This document shows positions 25,366 to 33,070 of a DNA stretch of 40,405 nt, one piece after another. The stretch covers positions 1-40,405 of the forward strand of contig JACNKZ010000024.1 in assembly GCA_014381785.1 (NCBI GenBank). Direction: 5' to 3'. A program made the position numbers and the translations under genes. The stretch is from Kiritimatiellota bacterium. Its GTDB lineage: Bacteria > Verrucomicrobiota > Kiritimatiellia > Kiritimatiellales > Tichowtungiaceae. The notes below the pieces were generated by a model. It saw only the letters and a list, made by a program, of their open reading frames with translations. It was not told the DNA's origin and searched no databases. How positions within the stretch are numbered: the stretch's first letter is position 1; the number at the start of each line of letters is the position of its first letter.

Positions 25366-26168
25366 AAAACTCCATCGAACTCATCTCTATCGGAACCGAA
25401 CTGCTCAGCGGGCGCACACTCAACACGCACGCGCAGACCCTTGGCGCCGTGCTTTCAGAAATCGGCCTCAGTCTGTCGCGCGACACCACCATCCCCGACA
25501 GCATCAAAACCATTCAGTCCGCCGTGCGCGAAGCCTTTGAGCGGGTCGATATCGTCATCGTCAGCGGCGGCCTCGGCCCCACCTCCGACGACATCACCCG
25601 CGAAGCACTCGCCGCGCTTTTCAACCGCGACATCGTTAGTTCTCCCTCCGCGCTTGAAGAAATAAAAAAGCGCTATGCCGCGCGCGGGTATCCCATGAAC
25701 CCGGCTTCGGAGCGGATGGCGCTGATCATCGAAGGAGCCGAAACACTGATTAATTCCGCTGGTGCCGCTGCGGCCCAGCGGCTAGATCCGGAGACGGGCA
25801 AAACCCTGTTTGTTGTTCCCGGCCCGCCAAACGAATTTGCCGCCGTCCTCAATGACCACATCGTCCCGTGGCTTCGAAAAAACTTTCCCGATGCCGTGCC
25901 GCTCGAACTGCGGGTGCTAACCACGCAGGGCATCGGCGAATCTGCAATCGTCACGCTGCTCGAAAACTCAACATTCCAATGTTCGCCTGCCCTGCCTGTC
26001 CTGAGCGAAGCCGAAGGGAGGGAGCTCGAAGGGGAGCTTTCCATTGGATTTTATCCAGGGTTTGGGCGAGTCGAGATTCGCCTCACCGCCCCGAAAAAAA
26101 AAGCCGCGTTGCTCGACCAAACCGAACGAACCCTGCGGAAACTGCTCCATGACCACCTCATCGACTGA
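25362..26168 (+). CDS. cinA: CinA-type molybdopterin-binding domain protein (N-terminal domain only)
   Basis: A 268-residue protein consisting of the CinA N-terminal MoCF_biosynth-like domain: IELISIGTELLSGRTLNTHA at the start, GGLGPTSDDITREAL at 69-83 and FVVPGPPNEF at 150-159. In characterised CinA proteins this domain is an ADP-ribose pyrophosphatase-like (COG1058) unit. The C-terminal NMN-deamidase (PncC) domain is missing here. Residues 204-224 (TFQCSPALPVLSEAEGRE) are encoded by inserted repeat sequence: half of the TTCCAATGTT palindrome interrupted by a second repeat (25985-26020). The gene overlaps the permease by 4 bases and thpR by 20. Confidence 0.87.
   Translation: MKNSIELISIGTELLSGRTLNTHAQTLGAVLSEIGLSLSRDTTIPDSIKTIQSAVREAFERVDIVIVSGGLGPTSDDITREALAALFNRDIVSSPSALEEIKKRYAARGYPMNPASERMALIIEGAETLINSAGAAAAQRLDPETGKTLFVVPGPPNEFAAVLNDHIVPWLRKNFPDAVPLELRVLTTQGIGESAIVTLLENSTFQCSPALPVLSEAEGRELEGELSIGFYPGFGRVEIRLTAPKKKAALLDQTERTLRKLLHDHLID
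25974..26020. repeat. Nested repeat inside cinA
   Basis: TTCCAATGTT (25974-25983) is the left two-thirds of the phased palindrome. Instead of the expected right arm it runs into the second repeat family, whose core CCTGCCTGTCCTGAGC (25991-26006) is the exact reverse complement of 36931-36946 in the PNP gene. The reading frame is kept. Confidence 0.75.
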
Positions 26169-26766
26169 AACGATCCGGGCCTTCATGGCCGCCCGTCCGG
26201 ATGATGCGGCGCTCGCCGAACTCATCCGCGTTCAGCGCGAACTCAAAAAGTCTCTCGCGTCTTCCGGCCTGCGCATCAAATGGACCGACCCCGAAACCTT
26301 TCACATCACACTGCTTTTCCTGGGGGACATTCCGGCGGACCGTGTCGGACAGATTTTCCAAACATTGGAAAAAACGGCGGAAAATATTCCCAACATTGGA
26401 ACTTCCTTGAACGGCCTCGGCCTGTTCAAAAAATCCGGCGCCCTCTGGGTTGGCATTGATGCCCCACCCGAGTTGCTGGAACTGCACAAAAAGCTGGCGG
26501 TGGCGCTTGAGATAGAGCCTGGACGTTTTCACGCGCACTTTACGCTTGGGCGAATTAAAGCGGGCAGGGTAGAGGATGAATTTTTTCAGACATTGCCTTT
26601 CCACTTCGTTTCGTTGCCAGCGCACCAGAGCCAACCTCTCTCGGCTACGCAAAAGGATGTGAAGACGATTCCGTTCGACATCGCTTCGATCGAACTGGTG
26701 AAGAGTGAGCTGCTGCAACAGGGTGCGCGGCACGCAGTACTTGGGGTGATTCCTTTGAGCGGGTAA
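26149..26766 (+). CDS. thpR: RNA 2',3'-cyclic phosphodiesterase (2H family)
   Basis: A 205-residue member of the LigT/ThpR family, which opens 2',3'-cyclic phosphates of RNA ends and can ligate 2'-5' in vitro. Both catalytic HxTx motifs are present: HITLLFLG and HFTLGRI. The start at ATG 26149 lies inside the cinA end (20-base overlap), and the family N-terminus (IRAFMAARP) follows closely. Between the motifs, residues 70-85 (FQTLEKTAENIPNIGT) are encoded by two phased palindromes 31 bp apart, read in two different frames. This looks like an insertion in a surface loop. It is the last gene of the secretin-MacAB-cinA run. Confidence 0.92.
   Translation: MTTSSTETIRAFMAARPDDAALAELIRVQRELKKSLASSGLRIKWTDPETFHITLLFLGDIPADRVGQIFQTLEKTAENIPNIGTSLNGLGLFKKSGALWVGIDAPPELLELHKKLAVALEIEPGRFHAHFTLGRIKAGRVEDEFFQTLPFHFVSLPAHQSQPLSATQKDVKTIPFDIASIELVKSELLQQGARHAVLGVIPLSG
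26356..26401. repeat. Palindrome pair inside thpR (31-bp spacing)
   Basis: TTCCAAACATTGGAA at 26356-26370 (perfect) and TTCCCAACATTGGAA at 26387-26401 (one mismatch). The spacing is 31 bp, three helical turns. The A-rich spacer with a GC core (AAAACGGCGGAAAA) resembles those between other pairs. Confidence 0.85.
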
Positions 26767-26851
26767 ATCCACCCTGAAAATTGCAAACAGCTTGGGACGC
26801 ATATAATTATATACAAACGATTTATATTATATCTTTGCTAAAACTATCCCG

Positions 26852-26865
26852 TACCTATATAGGTA
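26852..26865. promoter_or_regulatory. Perfect 14-bp palindrome just upstream of the double-HTH regulator
   Basis: TACCTATATAGGTA ends 6 bases before the ATG at 26872, with an AGG in its right arm that probably is part of the ribosome site. An AT-rich stretch including ATATAATTATAT (about 26800-26812) precedes it. Placement suggests an autoregulatory operator that blocks initiation (inference). Confidence 0.5.
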
Positions 26866-26871
26866 TAGGAA

Positions 26872-27435
26872 ATGAATGAACAAAATCAACTTCGACCGAC
26901 GCTTTGGCGGACCTGTCGCACTATGGCCTGCGAATCCAGACTTCGACTGTTGTGGGTGCTTTTTGATGAGCGGGAGCTGAGTGTTTGCGAATTGGCATAC
27001 CGGACCGGGATGGGAGCGGCTCAGGCCAGCGTACAGCTCCGTGCATTGAATGCCCGCGGACTGATCAGTTGCCGGCGGGAAAAGATGAGGGTGATCTATC
27101 GCGCTGAGGCGAATGATGCGGTGGATTCTGCGTCTCAATTATTAGCGGGGCTGCGTATGTGCCATGATCGCAACATGAGATTTTCAACCGTGATTCGTCA
27201 GACGACGGCGTTTACTCATCAGCGCAGAATAGAGCTGGTTCGGATTTTAAAAGAGGGTCCGATGGACAGTGAGCAGTTGTTGCAGGCTTCCGGGATGTCA
27301 TCCTCGGCACTGTCTCTGCATCTTAGGAAGTTAATGGATCGCGGGATTATTGAGAAGGTCGATGGGAAATACAGCATTTTTTTGCCAGCTAATCAGCTGG
27401 GTAAAGTTTTGCTTCAGGTTGCTTTATTCAGATGA
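26872..27435 (+). CDS. Double winged-helix transcriptional regulator (ArsR-like)
   Basis: A 187-residue protein made of two ArsR-type winged-helix units in tandem. Unit 1 (about 10-80) has SRLRLLWVLFDERELSVCELAYRTGM and the recognition segment QASVQLRALNARGLISCRRE. Unit 2 (about 100-180) has QRRIELVRILKEGPMDSEQLLQASGM and SALSLHLRKLMDRGIIEKVDG. ArsR proteins normally have one unit and act as dimers, so a fused tandem could bind DNA as a monomer or bind an extended site. No CxC-type metal site is obvious. AGG lies about 7 bases before the ATG, within or beside the palindrome 26852-26865. A weak hairpin (CTGGACGG/CCGTCAG, 27452-27487) with a T-run (27496-27501) downstream may terminate it. Confidence 0.82.
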   Translation: MNEQNQLRPTLWRTCRTMACESRLRLLWVLFDERELSVCELAYRTGMGAAQASVQLRALNARGLISCRREKMRVIYRAEANDAVDSASQLLAGLRMCHDRNMRFSTVIRQTTAFTHQRRIELVRILKEGPMDSEQLLQASGMSSSALSLHLRKLMDRGIIEKVDGKYSIFLPANQLGKVLLQVALFR

Positions 27436-27507
27436 GACGAGAGTCGCTCCACTGGACGGCATGTAAATTTGGTGTACTTTCCGTCAGAATGATGGTTTTT
27501 TGCTCCC

Positions 27508-28614
27508 ATGCTTTTAAACAAAACCATACGGCTGTTTCTCGACAGTATCGGGCGGCGGGAGGAATATGAGCTTTACCTCAACAAGTTTCAGTCCGCCGAC
27601 ACCATCTGCTTTGCTCTGCTTGTGCCGGATCTGGAAAGCCTTGATCAGGGCGCGGAGGCGCTTGCCTTCGATTTGCACTTTTTGCTACGGCTCGGTCTGC
27701 GGCCTGCCGTTGTTCTCTGCGGTCCCGATGCTGAAGCCAAATGGCATCTATTAGCTGACAACCCCTTGTTCGCCAAAGCAGAGCTTCCAAACACCTGTGG
27801 TGAGCCCGTCAAATCCATTGGAAATTCTGAAGATCAGGTGCCTGTCTTTTTCCAGGTTTTGGAAAAGTCGGAGAGTGCGGGCTCCCTGTCCGCAGAAGCC
27901 TTGGCGAAGAAGGAAGACTGCATCAAAACCTTGGAAAAAATGATTCCAACCATTGGCAAGCGGGTTCACTTCATCCGCGCGGCGGGTGGTTTTGATGCCG
28001 ACTATTACTACACCCAGAAAGAAAACACGCTCCATCTGACGGATGAAGAGCAGGCGCTGGCCGATACGGCTTCCGCATTGCTGGCTGCCCGGCCCGGCAC
28101 GCATATTTCCGTTACCTCGCCGATGAACCTGCTCGAAGAGATCTTCACAGTTAAAGGAGCGGGAACCTTGTTCCGTAAAGGTTCAACCATCGTGTCGCCC
28201 GATTTTCAGACATTGGAGAAGTCGAAGATGGTGACCCTGCTCGAAGAGAGCTTCAAGAAGAAGCCGAAGTCGAATGCCTTCGATGCAGTGACGCACGTTT
28301 ATCTGGAAGAAAATTATCGCGGCGCGGTACTGCTCGAAGAGCATCCTGAAGGGCTTTACCTTTCCAAGTTTGCCGTCGGGCCGGAAGCGCGGGGCGAAGG
28401 TCTTGCGCAGGAGCTGTGGGCTGAAGTCTGCAAAAAACACGACGCCTTTTTCTGGCGGTCACGGGTGGGCAATTCCGTCAACCAGTGGTACGACCGGCAG
28501 GCGGACGGCTACTACACCTCCGGCGACTGGCAGATCTTCTGGCGCTGTATGTCCGCCGCCTCACTGCCCGGCCTGATCGCCTTTTGCGAAAACCGTGCGC
28601 CCGACTTTATTTAA
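27508..28614 (+). CDS. N-acetylglutamate synthase, vertebrate-like (AAK + NAT/DUF619)
   Basis: A 368-residue protein. The C-terminal 140 residues match the NAT domain of vertebrate-like N-acetylglutamate synthases: YLSKFAVGPEARGEGLAQELW (284-304), WRSR at 316-319 and WYDRQADGYY at 327-336, followed by W..FW. The N-terminal 210 residues are a diverged amino-acid-kinase fold, lacking an obvious nucleotide-binding loop. Reaction: acetyl-CoA + glutamate to N-acetylglutamate, the first step of arginine synthesis. Residues 113-151 appear swollen by repeat-encoded segments (FQVLEKSES, LSAEALAKKED, TLEKMIPTIGK); 233-238 (FQTLEK) is the same peptide in diverged codons. No arginine genes flank it, so an acetyltransferase for another amino acid remains possible. 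Confidence 0.82.
   Translation: MLLNKTIRLFLDSIGRREEYELYLNKFQSADTICFALLVPDLESLDQGAEALAFDLHFLLRLGLRPAVVLCGPDAEAKWHLLADNPLFAKAELPNTCGEPVKSIGNSEDQVPVFFQVLEKSESAGSLSAEALAKKEDCIKTLEKMIPTIGKRVHFIRAAGGFDADYYYTQKENTLHLTDEEQALADTASALLAARPGTHISVTSPMNLLEEIFTVKGAGTLFRKGSTIVSPDFQTLEKSKMVTLLEESFKKKPKSNAFDAVTHVYLEENYRGAVLLEEHPEGLYLSKFAVGPEARGEGLAQELWAEVCKKHDAFFWRSRVGNSVNQWYDRQADGYYTSGDWQIFWRCMSAASLPGLIAFCENRAPDFI
27850..27958. repeat. Cluster of palindrome copies inside the NAGS gene
   Basis: TTCCAGGTTTTGGAA (27850-27864, one mismatch), ATCAAAACCTTGGAA (27922-27936, two mismatches) and TTCCAACCATTGGCA (27944-27958, one mismatch). Between them lies the CTGTCCGCAGAAGCC repeat (27886-27909). The distance 27850 to 27944 is 94 bp, about nine turns, and 27922 to 27944 is 22 bp, about two. 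Confidence 0.7.
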
Positions 28615-28615
28615 G

Positions 28616-28891
28616 TCACCACCGGCTGCCGCCGGGGTTTAAAATCCCGTCATGGTGTTCGATGGTCTTCCGCTCGTTCATTTTCTCCTTCCGAATCTGT
28701 TTGCTGTTTTTTTGGGGAGCCAGCATCTGCTCCGCAAGGTAGTGGTGATAAAGCGCCTCATTCATATAACCTTTGCAGTGACCGTGCGCCCACTGTTTTT
28801 TTGGATGGCTGAATACCGCGCACCGCTTTTTAAGGTTCAGCGGGCAGCCCTTGCATTTGCCCACCGGGTGTTTGTTCGTGTTGCTATGCAT
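28616..28891 (-). CDS. Small cysteine-rich protein, 91 aa, unknown function
   Basis: I do not recognise the family. The start at ATG 28891 is set by a strong AAGGAGG 6-7 bases upstream on the minus strand; a longer frame exists, but its extra N-terminus is unlikely. Four cysteines (C13, C16, C24, C39) in the pattern C-x2-C-x7-C-x14-C, with nearby histidines, suggest a zinc or iron-sulfur site. The motif is GKCKGCPLNLKKRC, then WAHGHCKGYMNEALYHHYL. The C-terminal third is basic and probably flexible. It is the last gene of the nrdD-nrdG direction, 96 bases after nrdG, and its stop lies 1 base past the convergent NAGS stop. Confidence 0.72.
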   Translation of the reverse strand: MHSNTNKHPVGKCKGCPLNLKKRCAVFSHPKKQWAHGHCKGYMNEALYHHYLAEQMLAPQKNSKQIRKEKMNERKTIEHHDGILNPGGSRW

Positions 28892-28987
28892 ATGACACCT
28901 CCTTACGTTGAGAAGGGTTCCCGTCCCTCCACCGATAAGAATAAATCCGTCCCGCTTTTCGGTCAAGCCGGTCGTTACGCACTTCCG

Positions 28988-29710
28988 TCAGGCACCGCGG
29001 ACGATGATGTTATCGGCGTAGGGGGTCATCAGCTTTTCGAGGTAGTGCAGACGGTCGGGGGTGGTGCGCTTGAGGGTTCGAAATTCTTCGCCGGGCAGGG
29101 AGTCCTGTGGCACGAAGGCCTGCAGGCAGTAGCGCTTGGCGCCTTTGATGAGCTCACCAGCTTCATGCATCTGTTCATCCGTATGGAACGGATCGATGAC
29201 GGTGGTGCGGAATTCGTGTTCGACGGAGCTACTCATGATGAGCTTGACGGACTCTTCGATGATGTCTTTGCGAGTGAATCCGGCGATTTCGGGGTAACCA
29301 GATAGTCCGGCTTTGATGTCCATAGCGATGTAGTCGATCAGCGGCAGGCACTCTTTGAGTACGTCGGGGTATGAGCCATTGGAGTCGAGTTTGACTTTGA
29401 ACCCGTGGCCGCGGAAGAAGCGAATCAATTCAACCAGACCGGGCTCCAGTGTCGGTTCGCCGCCGGTGATGCTGACAGCATCGACCCATTCGTTTTTGAA
29501 TTTACGGCAGATTTCCTCGAGCCGCTCCCAGGAGAGGGTTTTCTGTTTTTTGCCCATCAGGGTGGCGTTGTGGCAGAAGCCGCAGGTGAAGTTGCATCCG
29601 CTCGTAAAGAAAACCCCGCACAGGTGACCGGGGTAGTCGATCATGGAGGGTTTTTCGAGAAATGCGTAAACGGGCGATGCAGAGTCTGCGGGTTTTTGTT
29701 CGGCGTTCAT
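28988..29710 (-). CDS. nrdG: Anaerobic ribonucleotide reductase activating protein (radical SAM)
   Basis: Generates the glycyl radical on NrdD by reductive cleavage of S-adenosylmethionine. The 240-residue protein has the radical SAM motif C39-N-F-T-C43-G-F-C46, the GGEPT segment (SITGGEPTLE), and MDIKAG further on. At 240 residues it is longer than E. coli NrdG (about 154) and matches the NrdG2/PflA-like class. ATG 29710 has GAGGAG about 7 bases upstream. It is the third gene after nrdD and the glutaredoxin-like gene, separated from the latter by a hairpin with T-run that may lower its expression relative to nrdD. Confidence 0.93.
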   Translation of the reverse strand: MNAEQKPADSASPVYAFLEKPSMIDYPGHLCGVFFTSGCNFTCGFCHNATLMGKKQKTLSWERLEEICRKFKNEWVDAVSITGGEPTLEPGLVELIRFFRGHGFKVKLDSNGSYPDVLKECLPLIDYIAMDIKAGLSGYPEIAGFTRKDIIEESVKLIMSSSVEHEFRTTVIDPFHTDEQMHEAGELIKGAKRYCLQAFVPQDSLPGEEFRTLKRTTPDRLHYLEKLMTPYADNIIVRGA

Positions 29711-29745
29711 TTGAACTCCTCAAATCAAACCTGACTGTTTTTTAT

Positions 29746-29794
29746 AAAAAATGCATAAACGGGCGGCCAGCCTTGCGGCCGGGCCGCCCGTTTA
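29746..29794 (-). terminator. Hairpin with T-run between the glutaredoxin-like gene and nrdG
   Basis: A 13-bp inverted repeat TAAACGGGCGGCC (29756-29768) / GGCCGCCCGTTTA (29782-29794), followed on the minus strand, after ATGCA overlapping the stem base, by six T (29746-29751). As an intrinsic terminator inside the operon it would set nrdG below nrdD levels. Confidence 0.75.
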
Positions 29795-29819
29795 CGCGGA
29801 GCTTGCGCTCCAGGGGGTG

Positions 29820-30215
29820 TCACGCACGGGCCTCTTCGAGGACCGCAGTGATCATCTTGGGGGAGATGAGTCCTTTACCCGACGGCGTGTAGTCTGTCTG
29901 CAGGCCGACGTACTGGTAGAGCTTTGATTTTCCGCAGACTTCATCGGTCTGTTTCGGTTCACGAGTCGGAACCGGGGTGTAGTTGCCGGTTTTTTCGTCT
30001 TTGCGCGTGATGAGCATAGCCGGGATGCGTTGCGGATTAATACATTCTGCGGAAGCGAAGGCGACGAGACCGTCGACGGTTTCAACATCACAGTATTCTT
30101 TTTCGAAATCGGCCCACTCGGTTTCTTCGAGGAGCTTATCGAGGCGCTGGTTGAGCGTTTTACATTTTGCGCAACCGGGTTTGCCGAACACTTTAATTTT
30201 GTAGGATTTTGCCAT
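29820..30215 (-). CDS. Glutaredoxin-like protein linked to anaerobic RNR
   Basis: A 131-residue thioredoxin-fold protein: KIKVFGKPGCAKCKTLNQRL gives the first beta strand and a CxxC active site (C15, C18), and the cis-Pro segment is RIPAMLI. It is longer than NrdH/glutaredoxin (75-90 residues), with an added C-terminal stretch. ATG 30215 has AAGGAA about 8 bases upstream; the longer in-frame ORF would run back into nrdD and is rejected. It lies 25 bases after nrdD. Class III RNRs use formate or a thioredoxin/glutaredoxin as reductant; a dedicated redoxin between nrdD and nrdG suggests the thiol type here (inference). Confidence 0.85.
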   Translation of the reverse strand: MAKSYKIKVFGKPGCAKCKTLNQRLDKLLEETEWADFEKEYCDVETVDGLVAFASAECINPQRIPAMLITRKDEKTGNYTPVPTREPKQTDEVCGKSKLYQYVGLQTDYTPSGKGLISPKMITAVLEEARA

Positions 30216-30240
30216 GATATCGGTTCCTTGATTATAAAAG

Positions 30241-32952
30241 TTATGCTTTGACCAGCTGTTTGCCTGCGCCCTGATCAGCGGTTTCAACGCTGTACTGACC
30301 TTTCTGGCGGGCGATGAGTTCCCCGTAGCGCTTGGACTTGTTCCAGTTCTGCACTTTGGAGAAGTAGCCGACCACGCGGGTTTCACCGACGACGTCGGTG
30401 GACTCACAGGACGGGCAGGATTCCAGCAGGCCGCGAGTCTGATGGTGGCACTCATTGCAGAAGGTGAATTCCGGGGAGATGCACACCTGAGCCGACTGGG
30501 TGCGGAAGAAGGTTTCGGTCATCAGCTTTTCAATGGAGGCCGACGAGGGTTTTTCTTCGCCGACAAAGGCGTGGGTGATAGCGCCGGACTCGATCAGGCT
30601 GTGATATTTGGACTGCTCAACAATGCGCTGAACCAGACCGACCGGAGCGTCCGCGGTGAGGTGGATGCTGTTGGTGTAGTAGCAGACATCCTCGGAGGCG
30701 CCTTTGACGATGTTTTCGGCTTCGTCGCGGAAGTAGACGAGGTCGGTTTTGGCCATGCGGCGGGCGGCGGATTCGGCCGGGGATTCCTCAAGGGTGAACT
30801 TGAGGTTGTATTTTTTGCTGAGCTTTTTGGTTTTGGCGTACATGTGCGCCACAATCCGCAGGCCGAGCTGCTGGGCTTCTTCGCTGTCGTGCAGATCCTG
30901 ACCAATCAGGAACTGAACCGCATCGTTGACGCCGATCAGACCCAGAATATAGGTGCAGGTTTCCAGGTTGACATAGGGTTTGCCGTCGCAGGATTCTTTG
31001 CCGATCTGCCACAGCGGATGCCCCGGACCGCTGATCATTTTAGCGATGCTGGTTTTCTTCTGGATGTGCGCCTGTACGGCGAGCTCCATGGTGGCGTCGA
31101 TTTCGTCGTAGAAGTTCTGCAGGATGTCGCCGCCCTGGCGTGCGCCGCGGTAGGCGGCCTGCGGAATGTTGATGGTGACGTTCTGGAAACCGCAGAAGCG
31201 CATGTTTTCCGGATGCAGCAGCATGCGGTTGTCGCTGATGGTGGTGCGCAGGCGGCAGCAGGCGGAGAGGGTGACCTCGTCGCGGTCGAAGATGAAGTAG
31301 GTCGAGCCGTTCTTTTCGGCCAGGTCGCAGGCGGCCTGATAGATTTCGAACTGTTCCGGATCGGTGAAGGTTTCGTCGCAGATATGGAAGTCGCATTTCG
31401 GGAATTCGAAGATGCGGCCATTCTTGTCGCCGTCGCCCCATACTTCGAGCAGGGCGCGGCAGAATTCCTGGCTCTCTTTGGTGTAGTCGCCGTAGGTGAC
31501 GATTTTTTCGCCGCGTTCTTCAAGGTTGGCAGCTACGGTTTCGTCGTAGACGAGGCCTTCTTTGCCGAGCGTCTCACGCAGAACAAGGCGTTTGGAGCCG
31601 TCTTCTTCCGTGAGGTACAGATCCATCATTTTATAGCCGCTGGTGTCGCGCTCTTCGCGAAGCACCTCTTCGAGATCCGCTTTGGAACCGTCCTTGAGGC
31701 GCATCATGTATTTGCCGCCCGGTCCGATGGCCGGAACGACTTTGAGGTAGCCCGGTACGCCGCTGTGAATGTTGAAGTCGAGGAAGAGGGTCTGTCCGCC
31801 GCGGCTGAATGCGTTCTGTGATCCGTTGAAGATCAGCTCCTGAGCGATCTGCTTGAGCCCATTGGCATCCATGCCTTCGAGGAGCGGGGCGTAGAGAATG
31901 TTGATATAGGCGATGCCCAGCGCGCCGGCGTAGTTGGCCTGCATCGAGGCGAGGAAGGTGTTGAGGTGGCCGGTCAGCACGGAGGCGGAACGAGCCGGGC
32001 TGGATTCGGTGTTGAGGTTGACCAGTCCCTGCAGGCCGTATTTTTTGACGTACTCAATGGAGTGGCTGGAGCAGTAGACGCGGTGCGGGTAGCCGAGGTC
32101 GTGCAGATGCACGGCGCCGGTGTTGTGAGCGCGCTTGATGTCTTCGTCGAAAATGGTGTCGAGCGCCCACTGTTTCAGGACGAGCTCGGCGATGCCGAGG
32201 TTGACCGCTTCCGGGTTGTTGTTGACGATGTTCGAGTTTTCGGTCGATTTGGTGAACATCAGGCTGTCAACGTAGTCGCGCGGAACGCCGTAGAGCGAGA
32301 GGTCGCGCAGTTGATCGGTGAAGCCGCGTTCGGCCAGCTCGTTGTTGACCATTTCACGGATCAGCGTGGTGTTGATGGTATTGATTTTGCCGCCGATGAT
32401 ACGGTTTTCGACCGACTTGGCGATGCTGATGGCCATGGCGACGGAGAGATCGGTTTTGTCGAGAATCTGCTTAACGATCCGCTTGCGGTCCCAGGGCAGG
32501 GTGACTTCGGCGGTGCTGGACTCGACGAGGAGCAGGCTGGCATCGGTGACGTCGACACTGTCTTTAGAGTCGCCGCGGACGCGGATGGAGCGACGGGCAA
32601 TATCGCGCTGTTTGCGATACCGCTTATAGGCGGCAACAACCAGGGACTCGTTGTTGTCGGACAGAAGAATTTCCACCAGGTCCTGAACATCTTCGATCAG
32701 CGGGATGCGCTTATCGTCACCATTAGTGTGAACATAAAACTCGGACCGGGGGTTGCTGAGCTGTTCGATCACTTGCGCGGTGATTTTCTGGGCGAGACCT
32801 TCGTTGCGAGGGGTGCCTTCTTTGCGGGAAACCTCCTCCACTGCGTGGTGGATGGCCATTTCAATTTTTTTCTGGCTGAAAGGGACTACTAGCCCGGATC
32901 TTTTGCGAAACCCGTCAAAAAGTTCGCCTTTTGTTGCAATTGTTTCGCCCAT
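30241..32952 (-). CDS. nrdD: Anaerobic (class III) ribonucleoside-triphosphate reductase
   Basis: Makes dNTPs from NTPs without oxygen using a glycyl radical. The 903-residue protein has an N-terminal ATP-cone (about 15-115), a second ATP-cone-like repeat (about 145-235) that would bind allosteric dATP/ATP, then the 10-stranded barrel. The C-terminus has the zinc site (CNECHHQTRGLLESCPSCES) and the glycyl-radical motif RVVGYF with Gly862. It is longer than E. coli NrdD (712) because of the doubled cone. Upstream on the minus strand are a good promoter (33036-33064), a NrdR-box-like site and a pair of DnaA-box-like repeats. There is no class I or II RNR in the window, and the presence of NrdD suits an anaerobe. 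Confidence 0.96.
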   Translation of the reverse strand: MGETIATKGELFDGFRKRSGLVVPFSQKKIEMAIHHAVEEVSRKEGTPRNEGLAQKITAQVIEQLSNPRSEFYVHTNGDDKRIPLIEDVQDLVEILLSDNNESLVVAAYKRYRKQRDIARRSIRVRGDSKDSVDVTDASLLLVESSTAEVTLPWDRKRIVKQILDKTDLSVAMAISIAKSVENRIIGGKINTINTTLIREMVNNELAERGFTDQLRDLSLYGVPRDYVDSLMFTKSTENSNIVNNNPEAVNLGIAELVLKQWALDTIFDEDIKRAHNTGAVHLHDLGYPHRVYCSSHSIEYVKKYGLQGLVNLNTESSPARSASVLTGHLNTFLASMQANYAGALGIAYINILYAPLLEGMDANGLKQIAQELIFNGSQNAFSRGGQTLFLDFNIHSGVPGYLKVVPAIGPGGKYMMRLKDGSKADLEEVLREERDTSGYKMMDLYLTEEDGSKRLVLRETLGKEGLVYDETVAANLEERGEKIVTYGDYTKESQEFCRALLEVWGDGDKNGRIFEFPKCDFHICDETFTDPEQFEIYQAACDLAEKNGSTYFIFDRDEVTLSACCRLRTTISDNRMLLHPENMRFCGFQNVTINIPQAAYRGARQGGDILQNFYDEIDATMELAVQAHIQKKTSIAKMISGPGHPLWQIGKESCDGKPYVNLETCTYILGLIGVNDAVQFLIGQDLHDSEEAQQLGLRIVAHMYAKTKKLSKKYNLKFTLEESPAESAARRMAKTDLVYFRDEAENIVKGASEDVCYYTNSIHLTADAPVGLVQRIVEQSKYHSLIESGAITHAFVGEEKPSSASIEKLMTETFFRTQSAQVCISPEFTFCNECHHQTRGLLESCPSCESTDVVGETRVVGYFSKVQNWNKSKRYGELIARQKGQYSVETADQGAGKQLVKA

Positions 32953-32975
32953 AACATCTTCCCCCTATTAGCCCT

Positions 32976-32996
32976 TGTTGATAACCTTGTCGATAA
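32976..32996 (-). promoter_or_regulatory. Two DnaA-box-like direct repeats in the nrdD leader
   Basis: Read on the minus strand, TTATCGACA (32988-32996) and TTATCAACA (32976-32984) each match the DnaA box TTATCCACA at 8 of 9 positions, 12 bases apart. They lie between the inferred nrdD transcription start and the ATG. DnaA control of ribonucleotide reductase genes is known in other bacteria; here it is inference. Confidence 0.4.
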
Positions 32997-33035
32997 CTCG
33001 AAATACGGTTGCTTTCTGGCCCAGCAACGGTTGGA

Positions 33036-33064
33036 AAATTAGTTAAATTGTGCCGAGCTGTCAA
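33036..33064 (-). promoter_or_regulatory. nrdD promoter
   Basis: On the minus strand, TTGACA (33059-33064) is a perfect -35, followed after exactly 17 bases by TAATTT (33036-33041, 4 of 6 to the -10 consensus). The transcription start would be near 33029, leaving a leader of about 77 bases before the nrdD ATG. Confidence 0.65.
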
Positions 33065-33070
33065 ACAAAA

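Noticed and set aside
30442-31821. 459-codon open frame on the plus strand
   Set aside because: Antisense shadow of nrdD; biased GC codon use keeps the opposite strand open. No family resemblance.
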